A model generated the notes under the pieces. The model was given only the letters and a program-made list of their open reading frames with translations, made no database searches and had not been told where the DNA came from. This document shows positions 17,097 through 26,529 of a stretch of 64,000 nucleotides of DNA, piece by piece. Made by a program: the position numbers and the translations under genes. Position 1 is the first letter of the stretch. Each line of letters begins with the position of its first letter. Source of the stretch: Corynebacterium sp. p3-SID1056 (GTDB lineage: Bacteria; Actinomycetota; Actinomycetes; Mycobacteriales; Mycobacteriaceae); the NCBI RefSeq assembly GCF_025152525.1, contig NZ_JALXXL010000003.1, positions 62,001 through 126,000 of the forward strand. Direction: 5' to 3'.

Positions 17097-17509
17097 TAGA
17101 ACTCGCCCTCGACGTCAAACAGGGACTGAATCTCCACAGAGGTGCGCTCAAAGGCAGTGTGCAGGATGCCGATCATGCCGAACTCGACGGCCGCGCGGAC
17201 GTTGACGATATCGTCGTCGATCATCACGCAGTCGTTGATGATCACGTCAATCGCGTCCGCCGCGGCTTGGAAGGCGGCGCGGTCCGGCTTGCCGATGCCG
17301 ATCTCGCCGGAGAGCACCACCGCGTCGACGTCGCCGCGGAACTCCCACTCGCGGATCGCCTCCGCCATCGGGCTGTCCGCCTCCTCGTTGGAGAGGATGC
17401 CAACCTTGATGCCCTGGTCCTTAACCGCTTTGATCAGCTCGCGCCAGCGGTGCTCTTCCTCCTTGTCCTGGTCCAGTACCCCGGCGTAATCAAAAATCAA
17501 TCCCTGCAT
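17096..17509 (-). CDS. Short HAD-like hydrolase
   Basis: This 137-residue HAD-superfamily protein has motif I FDYAGVLD, motif II ILSNEE, motif III GIGKPDRAAF and motif IV MIDDDIVNV, but little room for a cap domain. The second Asp of DxD is Ala, as in dehalogenase-like rather than phosphatase HADs. Substrate is unknown. It is the first gene of a pair with DUF6912. Confidence 0.85.
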   Translation of the reverse strand: MQGLIFDYAGVLDQDKEEEHRWRELIKAVKDQGIKVGILSNEEADSPMAEAIREWEFRGDVDAVVLSGEIGIGKPDRAAFQAAADAIDVIINDCVMIDDDIVNVRAAVEFGMIGILHTAFERTSVEIQSLFDVEGEF

Positions 17510-17567
17510 GCGTGCTCGCCTTTCTCCGCCTGGTCAAACTTTCTCGTCCGCATCGAGTCTACGGGCG

Positions 17568-20108
17568 CTACGCCTGCGCCGCTTCCTCGTCCTGGCCTTC
17601 GAACTGCTTGCGCATCAAGAACAGCTGGCGCACCGTCTCCTCTTGGATCGCTTCGTTCATCGCCGCGAACATGTCGCCGCCCTCCTTCTGGTACTCCACC
17701 AGCGGGTCACGCTGCGCCATCGCGCGCAGGCCGATGCCCTCCTTGAGGTAGTCCATCTCGTAGAGGTGCTCGCGCCACTTGGTGTCGATCACCGGCAGGA
17801 TCACTGCGCGCTCCAGGTTGCGCATCTGCTCCTCGCCGCCGATCTCGGCAACCTTTTCCTCGAGTGCGTCGTACTGGGCCTGCGCATCGTCGACAAGCGC
17901 CTGGCGCAGCTCGGAAGCGCTGATCTCGCCCGGGCTACCGTAGGTCGTGCCCTCGATGAGCTCCTCGGCGGTCACCGTCGGGCCATAGAGGGACTCGAGT
18001 GCGTGCCACAGCTCGCGCAGGTCCCAGTCCTCGACGTAGCCCTCGCGGGTCGCGCCGTCGACATACGCGCTGACCGTGTCGTCGATCATGCGGCGGACCT
18101 GGTCCTTGATGTCCTTCGACGCGAGGATCTCCTGGCGCTCGCCGTAGACCACCTTGCGCTGCTCGTTGAGCACCTCGTCGTACTTGAGCACGTTCTTGCG
18201 CATCTCAAAGTTCTGGTTCTCCACACGCGCCTGCGCGCCCTTCACCGCATTCGAGACCATCTTCGCCTCGATCGGGACATCGTCCGGCACGTTGAGGCGG
18301 TTCATCATGTTCTCCATGGACTGGCCCATGAAGCGCACCATCAGCTCGTCGCGCATCGACAGGTAGAACCGAGTCTCGCCCGGGTCACCCTGGCGGCCCG
18401 AACGGCCGCGCAGCTGGTTATCAATACGACGCGACTCGTGGCGCTCGGTGCCGATGACGTACAGGCCACCGGCCTCGCGCACCTCGTCGCCGAGCTGCTT
18501 CGAGCGCTCCTTCGCGGCCGGCAGCTGCGCGTTCCACGCCTCCTGGTAGCGCTCCTCGTCCTCGAAGGGGTCGAGACCCTGCTCCTGCAGCTTCGCGTCC
18601 AGCAAGATTTCCGGGTTACCGCCCAGCACGATATCGGTACCGCGACCAGCCATGTTGGTGGACACGGTCACACGCCCCGGCAGGCCCGCCTCGGCGATGA
18701 TGCGGCCCTCCTCCTCGTGGTGCTTCGCGTTGAGCACGTTGTGCTTGACGCCCTTGCGGGTCAGCAGCTGGGAAAGGTACTCGGAACGCTCCACGGAGGT
18801 GGTACCCACCAGCACCGGCTGGCCCTTTTCGGAGTGCTCCGCGATGTCCTCGGCCACGGCCGCGAACTTGGCCTCCTGCGTCTTGTAGATCAGGTCGTCG
18901 CGGTCCTGGCGCTGGTTCGGACGGTTCGGCGGAATCTGCACCACGTCCATCTTGTAGATCTGGTGCAGCTCGGCCGCCTCAGTCTCCGCCGTACCGGTCA
19001 TACCGGCCAGCTTGTCGTAGAGACGGAAGTAGTTCTGCAGCGTAATGGTCGCCAGCGTCTGGTTCTCGTTCTTGATCTCGACGTTTTCTTTCGCCTCGAT
19101 CGCCTGGTGCATACCCTCGTTGTAGCGGCGGCCCGCGAGCACTCGGCCCGTGAACCCGTCCACGATGAGCACCTCGCCCTGGCGCACAATGTAGTCCTTG
19201 TCGCGCTCGAAGAGCTCCTTCGCCTTAATGGCGTTGTTGAGGTAGCTGACCAGCTGCGAGTGCTCCGGCGCATACAGGTTGCCAATGCCCAGCTGGTCCT
19301 CGACGAACTCCACGCCCTCCTCGGTGACGCCGATGGTGCGCTTGCGGCGATCCACCTCGTAGTGCTTGCCCTCGCGCATGCGCGGGGCGAGCTGGGAGAA
19401 CACGGTGTAAAGCTGGCTCGAGCCGTCGACCGGGCCGGAGATGATCAGCGGGGTACGAGCCTCGTCGATGAGGATCGAGTCGACCTCATCCACGATGGCG
19501 AAGTTGTGGCCGCGCTGCACCATCTCGCTGACCGAGCGCGTCATGTTATCGCGCAGGTAGTCAAATCCGAGCTCGTTGTTCGTACCGTACGTAATCGCCG
19601 CCGCGTAGGACTTCTTGCGCTCATCGGGGCGCATCTCGGAGAGGATCACGCCAACGTCGAGGCCCAAGAAGTGGTGCACGCGCCCCATCATCTCGGCGTC
19701 ACGCTTGGCCAGGTAGTCGTTCACCGTCACGATGTGCACGCCCTTGCCCGACAGCCCGTTGAGGTATGCCGGCAGCACCGAGGTCAGGGTCTTGCCCTCA
19801 CCGGTCTTCATCTCGGCGACGCTACCGAAGTGCAGCGCCGCGCCACCCATGATCTGCACCTTGTAATGCTTCTGCCCCAGCACGCGCCAGGACGCCTCAC
19901 GCGCGGTCGCAAACGCGTCGAGCAATATGTCATCCAGCGACTCCCCGTCGGCGATCCGCTGCTTAAACTCGTCGGTCTTTGCCTTGAGCTCCTCATCAGT
20001 GAGCTTCTCGTACTCACCTTCCAGCGCGATGACCTGGTCAGCAATCTTTGCCAAACGCTTGACGGTGCGCCCTTCACCGGCGCGGAGCAACTTGGAAAGT
20101 CCAAACAC
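17568..20108 (-). CDS. secA: Protein translocase ATPase SecA
   Basis: This 846-residue SecA is the motor of the SecYEG pathway. Present are Walker [10 protein letters not shown], Walker [18 protein letters not shown], the preprotein-crosslinking domain, [17 protein letters not shown], and a C-terminal helical scaffold ending without the Cys-rich zinc tail. Length and N-terminus ([13 protein letters not shown]) fit housekeeping actinobacterial SecA1. The start is GTG at 20108 with GAAGGA 10 nt upstream. A 5' leader of about 90 nt with a short reading frame and three 10-bp repeats lies in front. Confidence 0.97.
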   Translation of the reverse strand: MFGLSKLLRAGEGRTVKRLAKIADQVIALEGEYEKLTDEELKAKTDEFKQRIADGESLDDILLDAFATAREASWRVLGQKHYKVQIMGGAALHFGSVAEMKTGEGKTLTSVLPAYLNGLSGKGVHIVTVNDYLAKRDAEMMGRVHHFLGLDVGVILSEMRPDERKKSYAAAITYGTNNELGFDYLRDNMTRSVSEMVQRGHNFAIVDEVDSILIDEARTPLIISGPVDGSSQLYTVFSQLAPRMREGKHYEVDRRKRTIGVTEEGVEFVEDQLGIGNLYAPEHSQLVSYLNNAIKAKELFERDKDYIVRQGEVLIVDGFTGRVLAGRRYNEGMHQAIEAKENVEIKNENQTLATITLQNYFRLYDKLAGMTGTAETEAAELHQIYKMDVVQIPPNRPNQRQDRDDLIYKTQEAKFAAVAEDIAEHSEKGQPVLVGTTSVERSEYLSQLLTRKGVKHNVLNAKHHEEEGRIIAEAGLPGRVTVSTNMAGRGTDIVLGGNPEILLDAKLQEQGLDPFEDEERYQEAWNAQLPAAKERSKQLGDEVREAGGLYVIGTERHESRRIDNQLRGRSGRQGDPGETRFYLSMRDELMVRFMGQSMENMMNRLNVPDDVPIEAKMVSNAVKGAQARVENQNFEMRKNVLKYDEVLNEQRKVVYGERQEILASKDIKDQVRRMIDDTVSAYVDGATREGYVEDWDLRELWHALESLYGPTVTAEELIEGTTYGSPGEISASELRQALVDDAQAQYDALEEKVAEIGGEEQMRNLERAVILPVIDTKWREHLYEMDYLKEGIGLRAMAQRDPLVEYQKEGGDMFAAMNEAIQEETVRQLFLMRKQFEGQDEEAAQA

Positions 20109-20129
20109 GTTCTGTGAATCCTTCGGTAG

Positions 20130-20201
20130 TTAGTGCAAGTCTGTGCAAGTGAGTGCAAAAGTACGAGCACGAAAAGCGTGACGTTTCTTAAGGTGTACCA
20201 A
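20130..20201 (-). CDS. Possible secA leader peptide (23 codons)
   Basis: A TTG at 20201 lies 6 nt after a TACAAT -10 box. It opens a frame of 23 residues, basic at first (VHLKKRHAFRAR) then hydroxyl-rich (TFALTCTD). The frame stops 6 nt before the secA ribosome binding site. A translated leader here could couple ribosome position to secA translation, as SecM does by other means in enterobacteria. There is no proof of translation, and TTG at a leaderless 5' end is uncommon. Confidence 0.25.
   Translation of the reverse strand: MVHLKKRHAFRARTFALTCTDLH
20131..20160. repeat. Three 10-bp direct repeats in the secA leader
   Basis: On the plus strand the units are TAGTGCAAGT, CTGTGCAAGT and GAGTGCAAAA, head to tail. 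On the secA mRNA they read as three TTGCAC cores exactly 10 nt apart, ending just upstream of the ribosome binding site. Confidence 0.75.
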
Positions 20202-20207
20202 CCCGCA

Positions 20208-20213
20208 ATTGTA
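20208..20213 (-). promoter_or_regulatory. Candidate secA -10 box
   Basis: TACAAT on the minus strand is the best -10 match upstream of secA. It predicts a leader of about 93 nt. Confidence 0.45.
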
Positions 20214-20280
20214 CGCACAAGGTAGCGTGACGTGACAACCGCTGCCCTGCCCAAGCACGCACAACTTGGTGTGAATACGC

Positions 20281-20330
20281 CAAACGCCCGCCACGGCGCG
20301 CGGGGCGCACAACCGTGAGGGCGTTATTCC
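20281..20330 (-). terminator. Weak stem-loop after hpf
   Basis: On the minus strand, AACGCCC-TCACGG can pair with CCGTGG-CGGGCGTT. The following bases are not T-rich, so this is a weak or factor-assisted terminator at best. Confidence 0.35.
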
Positions 20331-20340
20331 TGGTGCGAGG

Positions 20341-21030
20341 CTACTTCTCTGCTTCCTTCGCGCCCGCAGCGTCAGCACTCAGGGCGATCAAGCCGTAGTC
20401 GTAGGCGTGGCGGCGGTACACCACGGACGGACGGTTGGTCTCCTCGTCCACGAAGAGGTAGAAGTCGTGGCCAACGAGCTCCATCTCGGAGAGCGCATCG
20501 TCGACGCTCATCGGGGTGGCGGTGTGCTCCTTGCGGCGCACGATCTGACCCGGGACGACATCTTCGACAGTGCCCGCGTACGGATCAGCGTCGGTGTTCT
20601 CGCTTGCCTTCGCGCGAGCTGCCTCCGCCTCCTGCGCCAGCTCAGCTGCAATCTTGCCGGTGGACTTCGGCGCGCGGTGCCCGGAGCGCGCCACCTGGCG
20701 ACGCACCTTCACCTTGCGCAGCGAGCGCTCCATCTTGCCCAGTGCAGACTCGAGTGCGGCGTAGAAGCTGTCCTCCTTCGCCTCGGCGCGGGCGAGGTGC
20801 CCCTTGCCGGTAGCGGTGATCTGCACGCGCTGTGCCTGCGCTTCACGACGCGGGTTGGGCTCGTGCTGCAGCTCCACGTTGAAGAAGGTGAGCGAGGGGT
20901 CAAGCTTTTCAATCTTTGCAAGCTTGGCGTTGACACGCTCTTGGAAGTGCTCTGGGACCTCGACATTTCGGCCGGTGATGGTCACCTGTGCGTTGGGGCT
21001 CAGGCTGTCGTTGTGCTCTGCAGAAGTCAT
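20341..21030 (-). CDS. hpf: Long-form ribosome hibernation-promoting factor
   Basis: This 229-residue protein has the N-terminal S30AE domain (VTITGRNVEVPEHFQERVNAKL, with paired beta strands and basic helices) and a C-terminal dimerisation domain containing HDFYLFVDEETNRPSVVYRR. Long HPF proteins dimerise idle ribosomes in stationary phase. The ATG at 21030 is chosen because GGAGG lies 6 nt upstream; the frame's earlier start at 21093 is unsupported. It sits between comF and secA as in other actinobacteria. Confidence 0.94.
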   Translation of the reverse strand: MTSAEHNDSLSPNAQVTITGRNVEVPEHFQERVNAKLAKIEKLDPSLTFFNVELQHEPNPRREAQAQRVQITATGKGHLARAEAKEDSFYAALESALGKMERSLRKVKVRRQVARSGHRAPKSTGKIAAELAQEAEAARAKASENTDADPYAGTVEDVVPGQIVRRKEHTATPMSVDDALSEMELVGHDFYLFVDEETNRPSVVYRRHAYDYGLIALSADAAGAKEAEK

Positions 21031-21136
21031 CTGCTTCCTCCCTAGAGTAGTAGGAACTCGGTCTACCCCAACTATACAACTGGTCATAACCAATGTGTCG
21101 GTTTAGGTGAAGAAGTTCCTGCCAGTTTCCTGCCTC

Positions 21137-21763
21137 TCACGCCTCCGCGAGTGTGACGCACCCCGCCACGTCCACCCCGCGCGCGAGCAGCACCGCCACG
21201 CTCGCCTCAAGCGTCGCCCCCGTCGTGACCACGTCGTCGACCACCACCACGCTACCGGCGGGCACTCCGTGCACCCGCACCGCCCCCTCCAAGTTCGCAC
21301 GCCTGCCGGCCTGGTCAAGCGCCGCCTGGTCCGCGGTTGCGCGCGCAAGCGACAGCACCGGGTTCGTCGCACGCCCGCTCGCCTCGCAGACCGCGCGCAC
21401 CGGATCCCCACCGCGGGCGCGCGCGTTGGCTCTGCGCGTCGGCGCGGGCACCAGCGCTTCCGCGGCGGCGATATCCCCGCGCGCTTCCAGGTGTGTGAGC
21501 GCCGCGTCGAGAATCGCCCCGACATGCGCGCGCACCGCCAGATTATTGCGCTCCTTCATCGCCAGGATGACCCCGCGGTGCGCGCCGGCGTAGGGGCCGA
21601 GCGCAAAGACCGGGGCCGGCACGGCCACCTTGGGAAAGACCCGCTGCGGCGGCCGGGCGAGCTCGCGGCGGCACCGCATACACAGCACGGACCACCGCTC
21701 GGCGGGCTCGCCGCACCCCGCGCAGTAGCGCGGCAAAAGCAGGTCTGCAACCGCCCCCAACAT
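21137..21763 (-). CDS. comF: ComF family phosphoribosyltransferase-like protein
   Basis: This 208-residue ComF-type protein has an N-terminal zinc ribbon (RYCAGCG and VLCMRCRREL) and a C-terminal PRTase fold with a PRPP-binding motif VVVVDDVVTTGATLE. In competent bacteria ComF aids DNA uptake; in Corynebacterium its role is unknown. The start at 21763 leaves a 4-bp gap after lpqB, and an upstream extension would overlap lpqB extensively. It is the last gene of the mtrAB-lpqB group. Confidence 0.88.
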   Translation of the reverse strand: MLGAVADLLLPRYCAGCGEPAERWSVLCMRCRRELARPPQRVFPKVAVPAPVFALGPYAGAHRGVILAMKERNNLAVRAHVGAILDAALTHLEARGDIAAAEALVPAPTRRANARARGGDPVRAVCEASGRATNPVLSLARATADQAALDQAGRRANLEGAVRVHGVPAGSVVVVDDVVTTGATLEASVAVLLARGVDVAGCVTLAEA

Positions 21764-21767
21764 CGCG

Positions 21768-23537
21768 CTAGTGCCGCGCCACGATCGGCAGTGCGCGCGT
21801 ACCAAGCAGGCCCGGCACCTCGCGCCACAGCGGGTTGTCCGTCCCGGATACCGGCATCTGCAGCAGCGCATTCGAATCCGTGACGTAGAGCATGTTGGGC
21901 GAGGTCCCCACCGCGACCACCGGCGCGGAAATGTTGCCAGCGGACAAGGTGGTACTGCCGGAACCGTCCTGCTCGACCCGCATCACCGGCGAGACCGCGC
22001 TGGAGGTGCCGACGAGCAAAGACCCATCCGGCTGCCAGTCCGCGGAGATGACCGATCCGCCCAGTTCAGAGGCATACTCCATCACGTTGACCACGGATCG
22101 CTCACCGGTCGCCTCGCGTTTGACAATCCCGGTGTAAAGGCGACCGTCGACAACCATCACGGCGCGCGCAGCACTGCGCGAGAGACGCAACACCGAGATG
22201 TTGCCCTCGACGCCCTCCGGCAGCTCCACCTTCACCTCGCTGGTCACCACCTCGTTGGTCGCGCCCGAGTGGATGGTGCGCAGCACCCTCGTGCCGTCGG
22301 CCACGACCCACACGGCAGCGGCATTCGGCTCGAACGTGGGCCGGGAAAAGGTCGTGCCCTCAACCACGTCTTCCTCGCTCCCGCCGAACTCACCGACGCG
22401 GAACACGTCCTTCGCCTCCTCCGCGGCCTCGCCTTCCTCGTTGTTGCCGCCGGGCTCGCCGAAGACACCCGCCCAGTACTTCTCGCCGAAGATATCGGCG
22501 GTCAGCGCGTTACCCGCTTCGCCGAGAGCGCCTTCCACCTGGTGCGCGGTGCCCCCGCTCACGCGGGAGACGCGACCATCCACCAGCGAGTACAGGGTCG
22601 TCTCGCCGACCAGGTCCACCAGCGGGCTGAACTCGGCGAAGTCGTCGACGGTGAGGGCGTCGGCGCCGTCGAAAAGCACCTCGCCGTCGGCGCGCAGGCT
22701 GTACGGGCCGGTCACGCCCGCAGACGCGAGCGTCCACACCACCTGGGCCGCAAACTGCTTGCGGGCCTGCTCGTCGAGCCCGCCGAAGCCGGTGAAGGTG
22801 TACGCGCCGTCTTCCATCCCCGCGTACGCGATCGCGTCGTTGTCCCCCGTCAGGTGCGCGGGCGAAGACTCCTCGACCGCCGGGGAAAGCCGCTCGGACG
22901 GCCCTCCCGTCAACAGCGTCAGCAGCGCGCTCGGCAGCGACTCCCGGCGCGTGACCACCCACCGGCGGTCGGTGATCAGCTCGTCGCCCGCCGGGTCAAA
23001 GAAGTACAGGTTGTAGGGCTGGTAGTGGTCGCGCAGCTCCGCGCGCTCCAGCACCACCCCGGAGGGGAGGGAGGAGATGCGCCACTCGCCGTCGACAAGC
23101 TCGAGCTCCAAGGTGGCTTCGTAGCTTCCGTGCTCAGGCGTAAACGCGCCGCCGTCGTGGAGTTCGCCGACGACATCGCCGTGCACGCTATAGCTGCGCT
23201 TGGCCCCAGCGCCCCCGACCAAGGTGGTCACCCCGATGTTGTCCACCACCAGCACCTGCAGGCTCGGGTCCCACGCCGAGCGCGCGTCGCCGGTGAGGTA
23301 GGCGCGCGCCGCCTCGTAATCCGCGGCCGGCAGCGCCGAGGCCGCGTAGAAGTCGCGCAGCAGCAGGTCCGGTTCGCGACCCTCGATCGGTCGCGCGTCG
23401 GGCTCGGCCGCGGTCTGCGCGTTGAAGGTGTGCAGCACGTGCGGGTCGGTGTTCGAGGGCAGCGAGGTGCACCCCGAGGTCAGGGCGATTATCGACGCCC
23501 ACGCCACCGCAGCCCGTACCTTCCTAGTCCCGCGCAT
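21768..23537 (-). CDS. lpqB: Lipoprotein LpqB, partner of MtrB
   Basis: This 589-residue lipoprotein has a signal peptide and lipobox (ALTSGC, lipidated Cys near residue 23). It has an N-terminal LpqB/GerMN-like region and a C-terminal propeller-like domain. In mycobacteria LpqB binds the extracellular part of MtrB and modulates MtrA signalling. The ATG at 23537 has AGGAGG about 7 nt upstream and overlaps the mtrB end by 14 bp; the longer frame lies inside mtrB and is rejected. Confidence 0.94.
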   Translation of the reverse strand: MRGTRKVRAAVAWASIIALTSGCTSLPSNTDPHVLHTFNAQTAAEPDARPIEGREPDLLLRDFYAASALPAADYEAARAYLTGDARSAWDPSLQVLVVDNIGVTTLVGGAGAKRSYSVHGDVVGELHDGGAFTPEHGSYEATLELELVDGEWRISSLPSGVVLERAELRDHYQPYNLYFFDPAGDELITDRRWVVTRRESLPSALLTLLTGGPSERLSPAVEESSPAHLTGDNDAIAYAGMEDGAYTFTGFGGLDEQARKQFAAQVVWTLASAGVTGPYSLRADGEVLFDGADALTVDDFAEFSPLVDLVGETTLYSLVDGRVSRVSGGTAHQVEGALGEAGNALTADIFGEKYWAGVFGEPGGNNEEGEAAEEAKDVFRVGEFGGSEEDVVEGTTFSRPTFEPNAAAVWVVADGTRVLRTIHSGATNEVVTSEVKVELPEGVEGNISVLRLSRSAARAVMVVDGRLYTGIVKREATGERSVVNVMEYASELGGSVISADWQPDGSLLVGTSSAVSPVMRVEQDGSGSTTLSAGNISAPVVAVGTSPNMLYVTDSNALLQMPVSGTDNPLWREVPGLLGTRALPIVARH

Positions 23538-25134
23538 CTGCCGCCTCCTCTTTTGTGCGTGCGACCAGCGGACGCTCTGCCGGCTGAACCGAAGGTGCGT
23601 CCTTGTCTGCGCTCGCGCCTTCCTCCACAGGCGCAGGCGTTGGTTCCTGCTCGCCCGGCGCAACCAGCGGCAGCGGGGCCGTGGTGTAGCCCTGCTCCGG
23701 GTGGCGCGGCAGCACGAGACGGAACTGGGCGCCCACGCCGGGCTGGCCCGCCGCGTCGAGCTGCCCGTGGTGCAGCACCGCGTCCTCGCGGGCGATCGCC
23801 AACCCGAGCCCGGTGCCGCCGGAGTGGCGCTTGCGCGATTTATCGGCACGCCAGAAGCGGTTGAACACGAGTTCCTCCTGCCCCGGCTTGAGCCCCACGC
23901 CGCCGTCGGTGACGGTGATGGCCACGGCCTCGTCATTGGCCCGCAGGCACACGGCGACGGGGTTGCCCTCCGAGTGGTCGATGGCGTTGGCGATGAGGTT
24001 GCGAACGATGCGCTCGATGCGCCGCGAGTCGCCCTCCAGCTCGACCGGTTCGTCGGGCAGGTCGAAGGTGACGTTCACGTCGAGCTCTTCGGCCAAGTGC
24101 CGGGTCTGCGCCCACGCGGACTCGATGGGGGTCTTCGCATCGATGGTGGCCAACGCCAGGTCCGCCACGCCGGCGTCGTGGCGCGAAATCTCCAACAGGT
24201 CCGCCAGCAAGGCCTCGAATCGGTCGAGCTCGCGGGTCATCAGCTGCGAGGCGCGCTGTGTCACCGGGTCGAGGTCTTCTTCATTGGCGGCGATCATGTC
24301 CGCGGCCATGCGCACCGTGGTCAGCGGGGTCCGCAGCTCGTGGGAGACGTCCGAGGTGAACTGGCGCTGCAGGTCGCCGTACTCTTCCAGGTGGTTAATC
24401 TGCTCGGAGATCTTATCGGCCATGTTGTTAAACGACAGCGCGAGCACGGCCATCTCGTCCTCGCCGTCGACAGGCATGCGCTCGCGCAAGTGCCCGCTGG
24501 CGAAACGCTCCGCGGTACGCGACGCCGAACGCACCGGCGCGACGATCTGCTGGGAGGCCAGCCACGCGATGCCCACCAGCAGCACGATGACGATCATCGC
24601 GGCGGAAGCAATGAGGCCACGCATGAGTGCGAGTGTCGACGCCTCGTTGTCCGTGTTCATGACCAAATACAGCTCGAGGTTCCGCAGCTCCGCGTTCGTC
24701 GGCGTGCCGATGATCAACGCACTATAGGTCGAGCGATCGGTGCGCTCCACCGAGGAGAACTGGTAGGCGACGTTGCCGTCGGCGACATACTGCTGCAGCT
24801 TCTCCGGGATGGAGTAGGACTCGGGAGAAGACGTCCCCGCGCCCGGGCCGCCGCTAACCAGCAGAACCGGGTCGTACACGTTAGCTGCCTCGGAGCTGCC
24901 CTGCGAACGCTGCGTGAGCGCCGCCCGCGCCGAGTTGAGCCGCACCTGCAGCGAGGAGGCGCTCCCGGTGCTGTTGATCTGCTCTTCAACCACCACGCGA
25001 GCGCGCTCGATCTCCACGCTCGCGGCGTCGAGCTTGCTCTGGGTGATGCGCTGGGTCACCACAGACGCCATGGCGAAACCCAACACAAGCATGACGATCG
25101 TGGACACGATGAGCACCGTGCCCACGAAACGCAC
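23524..25134 (-). CDS. mtrB: Sensor histidine kinase MtrB
   Basis: This kinase has at least 536 residues: a first membrane helix at the N-terminus, an extracellular sensor region to about residue 160, a second helix, a HAMP domain, the phosphorylated His in VSHELRTPLTTVRM, and ATPase motifs NAIDHSE, DGGVGL and GTGLGLAIA. It acts on MtrA in control of cell wall hydrolases and osmotic response. The only conventional start is GTG at 25134, which leaves no cytoplasmic tail. Open codons back to the mtrA stop encode WRARERVAESWRTSLQV, which resembles MtrB N-termini, so an unusual start such as ATA at 25200 is possible. Confidence 0.93.
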   Translation of the reverse strand: MRFVGTVLIVSTIVMLVLGFAMASVVTQRITQSKLDAASVEIERARVVVEEQINSTGSASSLQVRLNSARAALTQRSQGSSEAANVYDPVLLVSGGPGAGTSSPESYSIPEKLQQYVADGNVAYQFSSVERTDRSTYSALIIGTPTNAELRNLELYLVMNTDNEASTLALMRGLIASAAMIVIVLLVGIAWLASQQIVAPVRSASRTAERFASGHLRERMPVDGEDEMAVLALSFNNMADKISEQINHLEEYGDLQRQFTSDVSHELRTPLTTVRMAADMIAANEEDLDPVTQRASQLMTRELDRFEALLADLLEISRHDAGVADLALATIDAKTPIESAWAQTRHLAEELDVNVTFDLPDEPVELEGDSRRIERIVRNLIANAIDHSEGNPVAVCLRANDEAVAITVTDGGVGLKPGQEELVFNRFWRADKSRKRHSGGTGLGLAIAREDAVLHHGQLDAAGQPGVGAQFRLVLPRHPEQGYTTAPLPLVAPGEQEPTPAPVEEGASADKDAPSVQPAERPLVARTKEEAADARD

Positions 25135-25203
25135 CTGCAGCGAGGTACGCCACGACTCTGCGACGCGCTCTCTCGCCCGCCAGACTGCGTGAGCTTTTAT
25201 TGG

Positions 25204-25887
25204 CTACACCCCCGGCTTGCCAGTCTTGTAGCCCAGGCCACGCACAGTGAGGATAATTTCCGGGTTCTCCGGGTCCAGCTCAATCTTGGAGCGCAGGCGC
25301 TGCACGTGCACATTGACCAGGCGGGTATCCGAGGCGTTGCGGTAGCCCCACACCGTCTCCAGCAGCTCATCGCGGGTGTGCACCTGGTTCGGCTTGCGCG
25401 CCATCTCCAGCAGCAGGTCAAACTCCAGCGGGGTCAACGCGATCTCCTCGTCGCCGCGGCTGACCATGTGCTGCGGCACGTCGATCGTCAGGTCGCCGAC
25501 CTTGAGCACCTCTGCCGGCTCGTCATCGGCGCGGCGCAGGCGCGCACGAATGCGCGCAATCAGTTCCTTCGGCTTAAACGGCTTCGTGATGTAGTCGTCC
25601 GCCCCCGACTCCAGGCCCAAAACTACGTCTACGGTGTCGGTCTTTGCCGTGAGCATGACAATCGGCACCGCAGAGGTACGGCGGATTTCCCGGCAAATAT
25701 CAATCCCGTTGACGCCCGGCAGCATGAGATCCAGCAGAATCAGGTCGGGTTCGTAGGTGTGAAACGCCTCCACCGCTTCCGCGCCGTCCTGCACGGAAGA
25801 CGTGTCGAAGCCCTCGGCCTCCAGCACGATGGTCAACATCTCATTGATTGCTGGGTCATCATCTACGACGAGGATCTTCGGCTGCAT
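25204..25887 (-). CDS. mtrA: Response regulator MtrA
   Basis: This 227-residue OmpR/PhoB-type regulator has an N-terminal receiver domain (DDD acidic pocket, phosphorylated Asp in LILLDLMLPG, KPF Lys) and a C-terminal winged helix with EEIALTPLEFDLLLEM and VNVHVQRLRSKIE. MtrA is a key regulator of cell division and envelope genes in actinobacteria. The ATG at 25887 gives MQPKILVVDDDP and has AAGGAG 6 nt upstream; the longer frame into tmk is rejected. It is 10 bp downstream of tmk. Confidence 0.97.
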   Translation of the reverse strand: MQPKILVVDDDPAINEMLTIVLEAEGFDTSSVQDGAEAVEAFHTYEPDLILLDLMLPGVNGIDICREIRRTSAVPIVMLTAKTDTVDVVLGLESGADDYITKPFKPKELIARIRARLRRADDEPAEVLKVGDLTIDVPQHMVSRGDEEIALTPLEFDLLLEMARKPNQVHTRDELLETVWGYRNASDTRLVNVHVQRLRSKIELDPENPEIILTVRGLGYKTGKPGV

Positions 25888-25897
25888 CACGGCTCCT

Positions 25898-26509
25898 TCA
25901 ACGAACGGCTTCCACTGCTTGCATGATAGTGCTTGCATCGGTGGTGCGGAGCCATTGGCTCGCCCACCCCGTCTCAGCGAGCTCCACGTACGCCTCGTAG
26001 GTCGCCTGCTGCAGCGAACCGTCTCGCTCGTAGCGATCGCGCGCCCTGGTCGCATCCGCCGCGGCCCGTTTCACCGCGCGCTCCTGCGCGACCGCCGGCG
26101 GAGTGTCCACCAGCACCTGCAGATCCGGCACCGGCAGCCCGAGCTGGCCAAACTCAAGGTCGGCGACCCAATCCACGATCGCTCTGTCGCCCGAGCGTGC
26201 CCACGAGTAGGCCGCGTTCGAGGCCACGTAGCGGTCCAACACGAGCACGCCATCGCCGGCCGCGGCCCCCGCGTACTCGGCAATCTGCGCCTTCGCACCA
26301 CAGCGGTCCAGCGCAAACATGGTGGCCATCCCGTAAATCGAGTCGGTGAGGTCGCCCATCTTCCCGTGCAGCGCCTGCTGCGCCAGCTGCGCATGGATCG
26401 ACGTTGCATAGCGGGGGAACGCGAGCGTGTGTGCCCCGTACTCACGCTGGATCGCCTCGACAATGGTGCGCTTGCCCGCCCCGTCGATACCTTCTACGGC
26501 AATAATCAT
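25898..26509 (-). CDS. tmk: Thymidylate kinase
   Basis: This 203-residue kinase converts dTMP to dTDP. Visible are the P-loop VEGIDGAGKRT, the DRY motif in VLDRYVASNAAYSWAR, and the LID region rich in Arg. It lies immediately upstream of mtrA as in all mycobacteria and corynebacteria. It follows the DUF4259-like gene by 20 bp. Confidence 0.95.
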   Translation of the reverse strand: MIIAVEGIDGAGKRTIVEAIQREYGAHTLAFPRYATSIHAQLAQQALHGKMGDLTDSIYGMATMFALDRCGAKAQIAEYAGAAAGDGVLVLDRYVASNAAYSWARSGDRAIVDWVADLEFGQLGLPVPDLQVLVDTPPAVAQERAVKRAAADATRARDRYERDGSLQQATYEAYVELAETGWASQWLRTTDASTIMQAVEAVR

Positions 26510-26529
26510 CGTGGGTGTGCTCCCCTTAC

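Noticed and set aside
17508..20117. 869-codon open frame antisense to secA
   Set aside because: It mirrors the entire SecA frame, has a His/Leu/Val/Arg-biased composition and no ribosome binding site. It is a high-GC shadow of a certain gene.
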